Source: Hyposmocoma kahamanoa
Lineage: Eukaryota; Arthropoda; Insecta; Lepidoptera; Cosmopterigidae
Reading direction: 5' to 3'
Length of the DNA stretch: 64,000 nucleotides
NCBI RefSeq assembly: GCF_003589595.1
Contig: NW_020653945.1
Coordinates: 10,386,855-10,450,854, forward strand
The notes below the pieces were generated by a model. The model was given only the letters and a program-made list of their open reading frames with translations, searched no databases and was not told the origin of the DNA. Below, piece by piece: positions 14,801-23,479 of the stretch; position 1 is the stretch's first letter, and each line of letters begins with the position of its first letter. A program made the translations under genes and the position numbers.

Positions 14801-17800
14801 GGCATTTACGATTATTTTTACGGAGTTTGTCAATAACTTCCGGCAAACAAATGGTCGTGTACCAATCACTATTCATGGTACAATGATTCTTCAAAGCAAT
14901 AGTAGCCACGTGTCTAGTTTTATTAAAAAAAGAAGCAATATTCCGCTTAGAGGCACTTTGCACGCGCGTCAATTTGTTGGTTTCGGCTCATCTCGAAAGA
15001 TCCATACGCTCGATTGCTGCTTTGTTTTAGGATCATAACTATAAATCCATGTTTCGTCACCTGTTACTATGTCCCACACTAAATTTGACGCCCCTTCGTT
15101 GAATCTGGTAAGCATGGCATTGCACCAAGTGACGCGATCTGTTTCTTGAGGCTCAGTCAAATTGTGTGGGATCCACCGAGAGGACAGCTTTTTCACACAC
15201 AAATGTTTGAGTAGTATTGATTGTATTTGACTCATACCTATGCCTAAAGGCGCCCGAATCTCATGGTATGTCACATGCCTGTCTGTTTTGATCATATGGC
15301 GCACAGCATCGATGTTTTTGTTGTTCACGGTCGTGGACGGGCGACCATCACAAAATTCGTCATTGACGTTCACACGACCACGTTTACATGATACTTCATC
15401 GCCAAGACAGTTTGAAACCGAGGAAAGCTCCGCTGAGCTATTAAATTACACTTAAAGTCGTAGAAAATTATACTACGAAAATTTTCACGAGTTAAGTCCA
15501 TGGTGATGTAGACAACCAATTTCTAAAATGACGACACAATGTAAAAACAAGTGACAGTCAGATAAAATAAACTGTATTCTACAGTCAAAAGAGTTCCATT
15601 TTTAAATGTTGTAATTACTTTTTAAATATTGTTTATGTAAGTAACCAGTTCCGGAAACTTATAGTGCGCCCTATGTAGCCTTTAACGTCGTATGTTTGTA
15701 AATATCTATGATTAAATCTTGATGATAAGAATATATCTAAGTTGTTTATTGTACTCCCTATATTTAGGAGTGGTTTGAGGCGTCGCGATCACGTATTAGA
15801 TAAGCAAGACCTGTATTTGAATTTGTCCATAATTAGTTCCATTAAGTATATTCACAGCGAGAGAAACCAATAGTATTTTCGTACTTACTTGCATTTAATA
15901 CACTGACACCAAGGATGGTGAGGCTTTACAATCGTGTGTCCTCTTGCGATCAGAAATGCGACCGTCTCATAATTCTCCAAATGAGCCGCCAGCATTATCG
16001 GCGTAATGTGACTGGGAAAATCCATCGAGTGTGGTGCACCCGCATATTCTAATCCTGGAGATATTTTCTTTTGGGCATCTAGCAGCATTTCTGACGGAAG
16101 AAAACATCGTTGCAATACTTACTTGTACTGATTTAATTTTAATTAGGTCTTTATGGTTATGTACCTTAAAAAAATTCTACTAAAATTAGGTAATTTATGT
16201 AGGTTGAGGAAGGAATAACAACATGTAATAGGAAATGAAACTATTCTTATTATTATATATATTTATTTCCTCTGATGAAATATCCCAAACATAAGATTGC
16301 AGTACTAATTAATGTTTTAATTTATTCTAATTTCTATTATTAATTAATAATAAATTGAACTTAATAAAAATTAATTCAATAAAATAATTTGTAAAACGTA
16401 ATGTAGCGTAAATTGGAATGTTGTTTTTGTAAAATTAAAAATAAGATATTTAATTGATAACTTTTGTAACTATAGTGAAAAAATAGGGTGGTTTGCATTA
16501 ATATTAGACATAACTGATTGATGACTGTACCACCTCAGTCAAGTGATCACGGGACATGTAAAGGGCCCGAAACGTCGGTTTGTTTGAAAAAACAGATATA
16601 CGCGATTTAAATCCGGAAAAATAGTTTCATTTCCTATGTGTAACAAAAACCAAAAAACCTAAGAACTCGAACAATATGTAATGTTTCTTTTTTTATAATA
16701 TCAAGTGACGCGACGGACAAGTCGTGCGCCTGATGGTAAGCTACACGCCTGTCCATAACGGTTGCAGTGCCACTCAGAGCTTCGCAAAGAATCGAGGGGC
16801 ACTGTCACTGCGCCCGTCACCCTGAGACATAAGTTGACAAGTCTCACGTGGCTGTCATTTCACCAGTATGTAACTACATACATACTGGTGAAACAACTGT
16901 TAACATTAACAACTGTTAATAACGCGAAATTTATCTATTTTCTATTTTAGACAGGAAGAAGAAAATATCTAATTATATTTTACTGATATGAAGGAATGAA
17001 TGAAGGAAATTTGGAGTCTTTTACCCGGCGCCATTTAATATAGTCATTTTGTAAGCAAAACAATTTAAAATACCGTGAAACAAAATCCTCAAACATGTTT
17101 ACTATCTTTATACAATATTATTACATTTTTTTCTACTCGTACTATCCACTAGAGGTTAAAGATTTATTCGTTACATAATTAATTAAAAGTAATTAAAAGA
17201 AATTGATGTTACAAATATTAAACGGAAACTACAATAAAATAATTTGTAAAACTTAATGTAGCGTAAATTGGAATGTTTTCTTTGTAAAATTAAAATTAGG
17301 TATTTAATTAATAACTATTGTAACTATAGTGAAAAAATAGGGTGGTTTGCATTAATATTAGACATAACTGGTAGAAGACTGTACCACCTCAGTCAACCGT
17401 GACCATGGGACCTGTAAAGGGCCCGAAACGTCGGTTTGTTTGAAAAAACAAATATACGCGATTTAAATCCGGAAAAATAGTTTCATTTCATATGTGTAAC
17501 AATCGCGAAAACCTAAGAACTCGATATTTATATATAGTTTAAAATATTATTTCCGTCGTTGTCCATTATAACGGACAACGCCGCGTCGACATTTCTCGCC
17601 AAATTTACACCAAATAAAAATTATAGCAAAAGCTAAGTATATCGTTAGCTCAACTTTTTTTTATTTAGGTCAACCGACAGAATAATTAGTAGAAAATATA
17701 ACATAAGCGACCTCACTTATCGCAACAGACAGTAACGTCACATTTCGTCGTTTAATATAGACAAAGTGGCATAAAACGTGTTGTATATTTATAATCGCAA

Positions 17801-18221
17801 GTGCCTTAAAAATCTGTAGATAGAAATAGCAAAAATATTGTAAGCGCCACAAAAGGATAACAACCGTTAAAAAAATTCTATTTGCAACAAAATTAATTAT
17901 CACGTATTAAAATTTAATTTAGTATCACACCTATAATGTAGAAATAAACTTTCCCTGTAAAATTTGTTTTTTGTCGCTGACACTAAGTCGTGTTTGCCAA
18001 GTTTTTTAGCGGGGTGTCACATTCGCGAAATTCGTACATATTGAGAGAGACGACGAAATGTTTTAAATGAGTGAAAGGTTCGTTTTACCCAATATTGTAG
18101 CGTTGCCATTTCGGACGGCGTGTAGTACAGTGTCACCAATCTCTATATTTGGTTGCCGCAGGAGAAATTCCACCATCGCTTCGGATCGGTTTTGCACAGC
18201 TAAGTGAAGTGCCGTAGTGCC
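2626..18221 (-). CDS. TRPC-class cation channel gene, seven internal exons (partial gene)
   Basis: Joined exons: 18221-18089, 16090-15889, 14380-14154, 12220-12075, 11434-11315, 4523-4373, 2826-2626 (1180 nt, about 393 residues, frame kept at each join). In order the product shows ankyrin repeats (TALHLAV, DTVLHAV, HITPIMLAAHLENYE), the RGHTI segment followed by a Cys-x-Cys cluster, the TRP_2 linker (AAYRAICSPAYL...SSDPILAAF), a pre-membrane EFVAHPNTQQ motif, then hydrophobic stretches that match the first membrane helices. This is the TRPC order (trp, trpl, trp-gamma in insects), a plasma-membrane cation channel typically gated downstream of phospholipase C. Missing: the N-terminal exon(s), which should lie at higher coordinates but were not recognised, and helices S4-S6 with pore and TRP box, presumably beyond the left edge. 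No stop or frameshift was seen in the seven exons. Which TRPC paralogue it is cannot be settled by eye; the membrane region looks divergent from trp and trpl. Confidence 0.88.
3053..3318 (+). repeat. Dispersed element family A, copy 2
   Basis: CGGGACGAACAAGTCGTGCG start, with the inner hairpin and GTAATTTCACCAG. Confidence 0.75.
3935..4312. repeat. Dispersed repeat, copy 1 (partner 43990-44318)
   Basis: Shares with the second copy the string TTTAGTTCGAGTTGTGTTA (one base different), GGAAGAATAGCT, the run ATTTATTTCCTC, ACATTGTATG, a CTTCGGGCTT core and an end resembling CAATGTACT. About 350 bp, non-coding, probably a non-autonomous DNA element. Confidence 0.6.
4373..4523 (-). CDS. TRPC exon: transmembrane helix
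   Basis: Acceptor TTGCAG, donor GTACGG. MAPRASKVRHWSIPLNKLIT followed by HTSAYFIFLGLVFYIS and RGPPNT. The N/K-L/F-x-x-H-T/A-S/A-Y-F/L-x-F-L pattern is the usual first channel helix of TRPC proteins. The 6.8-kb intron upstream of it holds the Crypton-type element at 8.5-9.6 kb. Confidence 0.88.
4657..4985 (-). repeat. Dispersed element family A, copy 3, with foldback
   Basis: Complete on the minus strand but contains an inverted duplication of its own CCGATTTTGAAGGGTAA-GGTGCTGGTG segment (about 4752-4822), forming a hairpin of roughly 29-bp arms around a 13-bp spacer. Confidence 0.78.
5505..5990. repeat. Diverged tandem duplication, about 255-bp unit
   Basis: Unit 1 (about 5505-5715) and unit 2 (about 5760-5985) share ATTAAATTGACCACGATAAC, CGTCGAAGAACTAAAATAAT, CACACAAAATTATAAGTACA and TTCAGAACGCA with indels. 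Non-coding. Confidence 0.7.
6425..6480 (+). mobile_element. SINE head fragment, family C
   Basis: GACCTCTCTGGTCGAGTGGT is the A-box end of family C; the following ATCGAGTATATAACCAGAAAT recurs inverted at about 6933-6955. Confidence 0.55.
6955..7140 (+). mobile_element. tRNA-derived SINE, family C copy 1
   Basis: GGGTTCGATCCCCGGCCGGG B box, then GTCAATGTAGAAAATCTAAG and GTTTGGGTGTTTGTGGTAGG. Its head is replaced by an inverted copy of the 6448-6480 sequence. Confidence 0.75.
7446..7633 (-). mobile_element. tRNA-derived SINE, family B copy 1
   Basis: Minus strand: tRNA-like head CAGTGGACAAACGGTCACCA (A box) and GGTTCGATTCCC (B box), then body GTTTGGGTGTAATTTGTGGT. No acceptor stem, so it is a SINE, not a tRNA gene. 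Confidence 0.8.
8040..8165. repeat. Short inverted/direct repeat array beside the recombinase element
   Basis: A 24-bp unit built on GCACAAGTGCGTTATTGTAA recurs in direct and inverted order (CATTACGCACTTGTGCGTTA, then ACGCACAAGTGCGTTATTG). Possible terminal or recombination region of the Crypton-type element; inference only. Confidence 0.45.
8531..9620 (+). CDS. Crypton-type tyrosine recombinase, two exons
   Basis: Exon 1 8531-8881, intron 8882-8972 (GTCAGT...CTCTTCAG, 91 bp), exon 2 8973-9620; joined product 332 codons, no stop. Catalytic residues of the tyrosine-recombinase fold are all visible: Arg in GACRRQELANI, His-x-x-Arg in GHSFRRSSATL, His/Trp in KRHGGWRSS, and the nucleophile Tyr in AEGYIED. 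This order (R...HxxR...H/W...Y) and a eukaryotic host point to a Crypton-like DNA element that moves through recombinase-mediated excision and integration; domestication cannot be excluded. An ATG at 8459 in the same frame would add 24 residues; 8531 was chosen because MSSSSDEF looks like a usual start. Lies in a TRPC intron, opposite strand. The tail after residue about 285 is Ser/Pro-rich. Confidence 0.82.
9770..9945. repeat. Terminal-like block after the recombinase gene
   Basis: Begins CCTCGCAAATATGTTATAAAA, contains a self-complementary core (GCCCTCGCCTACGGCTCGGGC; TGAAAATTACAGCC facing GGCTGTAATTTTCA) and ends CATAATGTAC. Related blocks without the gene occur near 3935-4312 and 43990-44318. 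Possibly the 3' end of the Crypton-type element or a MITE. Confidence 0.5.
10535..10745 (-). mobile_element. tRNA-derived SINE, family D copy 1
   Basis: Minus strand: CCGTGTCTTAGTTGGTATAG (A box) and AGTTCTAATCCGGCCGG (decayed B box), then tail GATCTTTGTATTCATAATTA. Family D recurs at 26000, 44400, 50060, 53790, 56385, 56800 and 62640. Confidence 0.7.
10821..11105 (+). repeat. Dispersed element family A, copy 4
   Basis: ACAAGTAGTGCGCCTGATGA through CAGTACTTCCCTGGACGAAC; ends about 200 bp from a TRPC exon. Confidence 0.75.
11315..11434 (-). CDS. TRPC exon: pre-S1 / first hydrophobic segment
   Basis: Acceptor TTTCCAG, donor GTAATA; exactly 40 codons, phase 0 at both ends. Begins VLESHWMGDWYSWRNKC and ends in the hydrophobic GRMFITPLILLMCM. 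Position after FVAHPNTQQ and a Trp-rich start fit the TRPC segment entering the membrane. Confidence 0.85.
11700..12070. other. Intron sequence, no gene seen
   Basis: TRPC intron. A short inverted segment near 11715-11765 (TTAACACACAT/ATGTGTGTTAA) and a LINE-like piece at 11770-11870 (GGCCTATGCCTAGCAGTGGG); then AT repeats. Confidence 0.5.
12075..12220 (-). CDS. TRPC exon: linker helices before the membrane domain
   Basis: Acceptor TTTTAG, donor GTATAG. Read through the joined Gly codon (G|GC): CCRTSEEVELILTQ, then LPRLLMAVDHKQKEFVAHPN and TQQ. This is the CR-S/T-EEVE...KQK-FVAHPN-QQ signature of TRPC linkers. Too short and stop-bounded to appear as a long reading frame; found by family pattern. 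Confidence 0.9.
12930..13650 (-). mobile_element. Decayed mariner of a different lineage
   Basis: On the minus strand, shifting between frames, are VIGCDEKWIL followed by a stop and DNRKQ, and later HSPYSPGLAPTDFHFFRNFD. These match the first and third catalytic regions of mauritiana/human-type mariner transposases and differ from the other mariners here. Several stops and frameshifts; ends not resolved. In a TRPC intron. Confidence 0.75.
14154..14380 (-). CDS. TRPC exon: TRP_2 linker domain
   Basis: Acceptor TTGTAG, donor GTGAGT; phases 2 in and 1 out. ARLAAYRAICSPAYLIQKSS followed by DPILAAFTLCAEL is the most diagnostic TRPC stretch in the window (compare the family pattern R-x-x-A-Y-R-A-x-x-S-P-x-Y...D-P-I). 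Ends in FAVDLIG. Confidence 0.93.
14754..15676 (-). mobile_element. mariner element copy 2 (truncated)
   Basis: Same family as copy 1. Keeps the right terminal repeat (GTGCGCCCTA) and the N-terminal and central transposase (frames 15373-14969 and 14972-14742, including GDETWIYSYDPK and LHHDNACSHTAR) but lacks the C-terminal third and the left end. Lies in a TRPC intron. Confidence 0.88.
15889..16090 (-). CDS. TRPC exon: ankyrin repeats and Cys motif
   Basis: Acceptor CCGTCAG, donor GTAAGT. The split codon G|AA restores EMLLDAQ, the expected end of an ankyrin helix. Contains SHITPIMLAAHLENYETVAF, RGHTI and the Cys-rich HHPWCQCIKC segment where TRPC proteins carry a conserved cysteine cluster. 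Confidence 0.9.
16385..16660 (+). repeat. Direct repeat pair, copy 1 (partner 17228-17525)
   Basis: Shares with its partner a long stretch: AATGTAGCGTAAATTGGAAT, GGTGGTTTGCATTAATATTA, GGGCCCGAAACGTCGGTTTG, ATATACGCGATTTAAATCCG. About 840 bp apart in a TRPC intron. Confidence 0.8.
16703..16868 (+). repeat. Dispersed element family A, copy 5 (half)
   Basis: Begins GACGCGACGGACAAGTCGTG and stops at TTTCACCAG, where a palindrome (CACCAGTATGTA...TACATACTGGTG) replaces the second half. Confidence 0.72.
17228..17525 (+). repeat. Direct repeat pair, copy 2
   Basis: Second copy, same orientation, about 90 percent alike by eye. The CCGAAACGTCGG motif is common to a widespread arthropod repeat group. 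Confidence 0.8.
18089..18221 (-). CDS. TRPC exon (first recognised): ankyrin repeats
   Basis: Acceptor AATGTAG, donor GTAAAA. Encodes 44 codons plus one base, beginning GTTALHLAVQNRSEAMVEFL and including NIEIGDTVLHAVRNGNAT. Starts on a codon boundary, so the preceding unseen exon should end in phase 0. A diverged second copy lies at 47555-47687. Confidence 0.88.
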
Positions 18222-18496
18222 CTACATTATGTGGAACAGTGAATGTTTATCGCAAAGCCTCGGAGTGTACTTTAATTAATGTACAACGAATACAGTTAGA
18301 AAACTGAGCATTAAATAGTTTTAGATGCAATTTACTAGAGGTATTGCCTCAGGAAAAGTTGCGAGTGTGTGTGTTTTTATGATATTTGTAACAATAGAAT
18401 TATTATCTTGTAAAATTGAAGGAATAAAACCGAACGCTAGCTGTTTAATTTATCCCTTATTCATAGCTATACATATAGTTACATAGTTAACCTATT

Positions 18497-18685
18497 TATA
18501 GTCCCACTGCGGGGCACAGACCTCCTCTCATAATGAGAGGGCTTGCGCTGTATTTCCCAGGCGCACTGCGGATTGAGACTTCATACACATTGCTTTGCAG
18601 ATGTGTGCAGGTTTCATCACGATGTGTTCCTTCACCGAAACGCTCATGGTAAATTTCAAGTTAAATTACGCACATTTTTTTGTTT
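18497..18685 (+). repeat. LINE-derived dispersed repeat, copy 1 (partner 51650-51935)
   Basis: GTCCCACTGCGGGGCACAGA, then CAGGTTTCATCACGATGTGT and TTCACCGAAACGCTCATGGT; common in Lepidoptera as a LINE 3' region. Part of the SINE block missing from the paralogous region. Confidence 0.65.
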
Positions 18686-18689
18686 CGCA

Positions 18690-18862
18690 CTAGGGAAATC
18701 CTGTATCGCGGGTACCATGGACATACACATAGACAACCACAAATCACATCCAAACTCACGAGACAAGTAGGCCATATAAATATTTCTCCCGGCTCGGGAA
18801 TCAAACCCGGGACCTCTGCGTGTCAGACCAACATGGTAACCGTTCGGCCACGGAGGCAGTTA
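18690..18862 (-). mobile_element. tRNA-derived SINE, family B copy 2
   Basis: Minus strand: GCCGAACGGTTACCATGTTG and GGTTTGATTCCC boxes with the family body. Part of the SINE block absent from the paralogous region at 48.1 kb. Confidence 0.8.
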
Positions 18863-18929
18863 GTTACTTTCTAGCTAGTTATGCGCCATACAACTACACC
18901 AATGGCTTGGTCTCAAACTAGAGAATTCC

Positions 18930-19082
18930 CTGTAACAGAATTCACTTCAAAGAACACCCACACCAGAACCAATTTAGAAAGCTTCATTTACCTATTTGGT
19001 CCTACCGAGAATCGAACTCGGAACTTTCTCATCCAACACCCGCAGTATAAGCCGTTGGGTCACCGAGGTCGTCAACTTTTGG
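18930..19082 (-). mobile_element. tRNA-derived SINE, second family
   Basis: Minus strand: CTCGGTGACCCAACGGCTTA and AGTTCGATTCTCGGTAGG boxes, then a body with GTGTGGGTGTTCTTTGAAGT. Confidence 0.7.
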
Positions 19083-19084
19083 TA

Positions 19085-19222
19085 AGCAGCCTCTGTGGTC
19101 AAACGGTTACCATGCTGGACCACTACGCAGAGGCCCCGGGTTTCATGTCTATGTGTGTGTCCACGGCACCCGTGATACAGAAATACTCTAGAGCGGGGCT
19201 ATTTACAAAAAAAACCTAAGAT
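19085..19222 (+). mobile_element. tRNA-derived SINE, family B copy 5 (internally deleted)
   Basis: Head GGTCAAACGGTTACCATGCT joined early to the tail GCACCCGTGATACAG...AGAGCGGGGCTATTTA; most of the body is lost. Confidence 0.7.
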
Positions 19223-20377
19223 TATGATAATTTAACTTTTATCTATGACTAATAGTAGAATAGTTTGACCTGATAGTTAGCGCAGTTAACATTTAAACCA
19301 GTATAGTCCTTTAAGTAATTCGCAACAGCTTCGACATATCCTTGAGATACTAGATTCAGGAATTGTGTTTCAGAAGTTTGTAACCTGGGTAGATGTATCG
19401 TATTCAGCTTGAGCTTGGAGCTAATTTCGTCCGACTGAAAAATAAAATTTTCTCAAACATGCTCGAAAATGTGTGTTGCATTACTTTTAAAAAACGAACA
19501 CGGAAAGTTTATCATTTATGGACCGTGCGATTTCTTCCGGCCAAGGCCTGCAAAGTAAGTATGAAAATCCATTATTGTCCCCTTCTCTAATAAGATTATT
19601 AATTAACTATGTAAACATGTAAAAGAAAAAATTATACTGCCAACTGTCCAGTGTTCGTAATTAAGAGAATTAAAAACACCTACCTTTACTGCTTACTTTA
19701 AAAAAGAAAGAAAATGGTGGTAAATCTGGTAAAATAAACTAAAGTGTAACTATTATACATTTCTACTTGTTCGTCTTTTCCGTATTTTCATCGAAAAATG
19801 AGTTCTAGTGAGAAGAGTGATAACGGAAATACTGTAATTATTTATGCTTTGCCTAATTTAAATAGGTAATTAGCCACGTCAAACTTGTTGCTGGTGAGCT
19901 ATGACCAAAGTAAGATACTTGAAAACTTATGAAACTTTAATGCACCGGGGAACCACGTGAATCACGTCATCAAAAGTTCAGCACACTAATATTAATATAC
20001 CTGGAAAAACAACAACATTTTCTTTTAGCAAATTGTCCTTTGTCAAGTATTACTTTTAATGTTTTTTTTTACTTTTTTATTATACATCTTCCTCTCTTTG
20101 ATCTTTTATTGTTTGTTCAGATTGTTTGAGAGAGCACTATACAAGTCTCGCCGGAACGGGGATTGCTTGACTCGTATTAATACAACGTACTGTAACTCAT
20201 ATCTGTCCAGCAATCCCTTACTTCCCAGCCTCTGCAGTAATGTACTATTGATTCATAATAACGCATTGATAGGCAGCCGTTGTTCCTTATCTTTTATTTT
20301 TTGTACATCTCGGCACTTTGGCAATATGCGCAACATGAATGAATTTGACATTTTCAATAAGTTGTTTTTATAATACC
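19223..20377. other. No recognised gene; two exon-like stretches
   Basis: 19220-19330 belongs to the segmental duplication. On the plus strand an open stretch ends at 19554 with GCAAA|GTAAGTATG, and at 19798-19866 an ATG (MSSSEKSDNGN) runs to a possible donor GTAATT. No family was recognised and no matching acceptors were found. Confidence 0.3.
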
Positions 20378-20895
20378 AAATGACGCAAAACGAACAAATC
20401 GTCCACCTGGTGGTAAGCATCACGCCTGTTATTAATTTATTTACAGTTTCAGTGCCACTCAGATCTTTAAATCGAAAAGATTTGAGAGACACTGCTACTG
20501 CGCTCGCCACCCTGAGAGATAAATTGACAAGTCCCATGTGCCTGTAATTTTACCAGCACTCTTAAGGCGCATTCATTCGACACGAATTTCATCGCGCTCA
20601 CGAGCGGAGTCCGCATTGCCGCCGCGCAGCGACCGCGTGCGTGTAACCGTCATGGCAAAATAGGTTCTATGTATTTAGCTTTTAAGCGTATTGCGTACGC
20701 GGTCGCTGCATGACGGCAACGCGGACTCCGCGCGGCGTGAGCGCGTTTGGAAATTCGTGTCTAATAAATGCGCTCTAACCTTTCAAAACAGGAACGCAGT
20801 AATGCACACATTACCGCTTGGCGGTAGAAATAGGTAAGGTGACAATACTTCACTGAACGAATTCTTTCACGTGGAGCTCTACTGTTACTTACTAA
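20378..20895 (+). repeat. Dispersed element family A, copy 6, interrupted by a MITE
   Basis: The two halves (ending CACCAGCACTCTTA and resuming CTTTCAAAACAGGAACGCAG) are separated by the foldback element at 20567-20774. Confidence 0.78.
20567..20774. mobile_element. GC-rich foldback MITE
   Basis: Nearly the whole 208 bp is self-complementary: GCGCATTCATTCGACACGAA at the left against the complement of TTCGTGTCTAATAAATGCGC at the right, followed by GCGGAGTCCGC-type inner arms. Flanked by TAA on both sides. Inserted in family A copy 6. Confidence 0.85.
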
Positions 20896-23475
20896 TCTTT
20901 TACTCCAAGTTACTTGATTTCATTACGAATAGTTTTTCGTTTAGTTACTAAATACTTGGTGCTCGGAGTACAAAATGCAATAATTTTTTATAATTTTCTT
21001 GACAAAAATCTGACTACAGACGACAGTGTAGTCACTACTAACATAATATACGGGGTTATTTGTAAAATACTATCAACCTCGCAGGATTTTAATATCAACA
21101 CTTTTGCTCCAGACTTTTAATAATTCACCAGATGTTACTTTTGTACAAAAATAATAATATTTAAATAAATCGCTCTAAACGGCGATAACTCTGTGCGGTA
21201 ACAAAAGAAAGCGCTAACTTTAATGCCAGTCCGTTGGAAAACGCACGACGAGGGTGAGGGTGTTCGGGATAGGAATACTATATTAGGAGGTATATACCAG
21301 CCGTGATTTGGATAAATATGTACTTATATTTAGTGAATTAAAATTGGATTTTTTATGGAATTATTAATTGTTATAATCATGATGCGAAAATAATAGAAAT
21401 GTTAAAATCTAAGATACAACAAACTGCAATGAGAAAAGCCCTAAACGCCCAACGTTCGTTAAAATGTACTAAATATGTATAATTAAATGATTCAGGCCCA
21501 AGCTAGTATGCCCTCAGTTATGTATGAAAAATGTATTTTTCCATTTATGGTCATATACAAATAGCGCAAATTTGAATGCCATGTTTTTACTAAAATATAG
21601 ACAAGGCGTTTACGTGATCATAGGATTAATATTATCTGGGTCCAAATTACATCACAAAATTGTAATTTCAGTAAGAAAAGAACAAGTGTTGGTTAGATAC
21701 AAGGCAAGTCTTACTTCTGAAATTCGATGCGATGTTGCATGAGGCATCTGTACTTTAGTCTTTGCTTTCATAAATTCATTGGAACGTCTCTTGGAACATG
21801 ACGGGTCGGTGTCGTTGCTTTAGCTGCTTAAAGAGTTATGAACCAAGTTGTTAGATTTGCTTGAGCCTATTATATTAAGTGCGATTTGCTTATGAGTTTC
21901 GAAAAACCTTGTGCTTGTCTACTTTTTATTCCTCGCAGCTTGAGTTTAAGAGTTTGGGCAGTTCTAATCTTGTACAAGTTCCTCTGTGGTTTCTTCTTCT
22001 TCTTCTTTTAAATGTTATGGCTCCATCGAAATAATCAATGATTTTGCCAATGTCAAGTAAAAATAACTATGATATTATTTGTATTTATATAGGAACAATT
22101 AATGTAATTGTTGTTTATTTATTTTTTGTCAGTCATAAACTTAGAGGATGGAAAAAAATAAAAGAAAGGAGCTGCCCTAAGTACAGAATCAACGTGCATA
22201 TTACCAAAATTTGACAGTTACAAGTCATAAATCACTTTTTTTAGAAGCTGTAATTTTTATGCCAATGTCAATAGAAGGTTAGGAAACTGTCAAGAGTAAA
22301 AGGCAAAGGAAAAATGATTAAGACAGTCAATGTGAAATTTATGCTAGTATAATCATTGACTTTTTATTTGTAAGTCAATGAGTATAATTAAATATATTTC
22401 TCATTCGGTCAAAATCAGATTTTTTTTAAATTTATTAAGGCTTTGGCAAAGCCATCAGCCTAAACATGAAGTTTATGTTTCTGTAAATATGGCCGCCACA
22501 AAGAGGATAGGCAATTTGAGGCGGCGTGTTTGGATTGATTTAGGATACCTTAAAACAGGCCGATACGGGTATTTTAGTTCGAGATTCGTATAATTTCACG
22601 TTTTAATCTTCGATTAAGGCACAATAGCACTATCCTATTCCACTTTAAACTAGATTTCACAAAATAATTGAAAGTCAAAATAAAAACGACACTTTTCCCT
22701 CCAAAAGGTCCAGCAAAAGGTCCAGAGCGAATCTTCACAAAATCAGACAAAATAAAAAACAAATGCCCCGGTTTCCTTTATTTTTTCCAACCACAGATAC
22801 CCATTTAGAAGCGAACCAAAAACAATATAATTTACCTTTTTTTTGTTTATAAAGACAGGTACTAAATTATATCTTCAACACTATTACTAAATAAAACATG
22901 CTGAAGATTTTAATAATTTATATTGTTACATATTACATACTTGTGTTTTTCTTTACATTTTGCAAAATTTTTACATTTGACTAGAGTGGTCAAAAAAGGT
23001 TGAATATTCGAAATGGTAACACAAATCGGCCATTCTCACAATTCGGAGTTCTCAGCATAATTACTGTAGTAATTTTTTTGTCACTTATTAGACCCAATAA
23101 CATTAAAATATGAACAATCTTAAGATAAACTATTAATATATCTAAATGGATTTAGAATAAACTTAGTAGTTTTCGAGTTATTAAGACACAAATATTTTAT
23201 GGCATGGCAAATTAGAAATTGTTATTTTACATGACTGCGGTAATTAGAAAGTTCGAACACTTTTAGGAAAATATAAAAATTAAAATTAAAAATAACAAAT
23301 TACAAATAATTAAGTAAACAATACAACTTATAATTAAGTTTACTTTCGATTTTCTACTCTTTCTTGTATTAATTACACAATTACAAAAATTAACTCTAAA
23401 TTCATTAAAAAATCTGGAATGGCACTTGTATCGGCAGAAATACTCGTAAACCAAATGTAGCATAATATAATATTT
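20896..23475. other. No gene seen
   Basis: AT-rich. Near 21995-22080 lies an inverted copy of the sequence at 13890-13960 (TTTAAATGTTATGGC...GCCAATGTCAAG), a short dispersed repeat. The missing first TRPC exon was looked for here without success. Confidence 0.5.
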
Positions 23476-23479
23476 CTTC

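Noticed and set aside
18881..19219. Plus-strand protein of 112 codons
   Set aside because: Runs antisense through a SINE and into another SINE; shows tRNA boxes, no protein pattern.
19440..19560. Missing first TRPC exon on the minus strand
   Set aside because: There are acceptor-like sites (TTTGCAG, TTTTTCAG), but the reading frames are short, stop quickly and show no ankyrin or TRPC N-terminal pattern.
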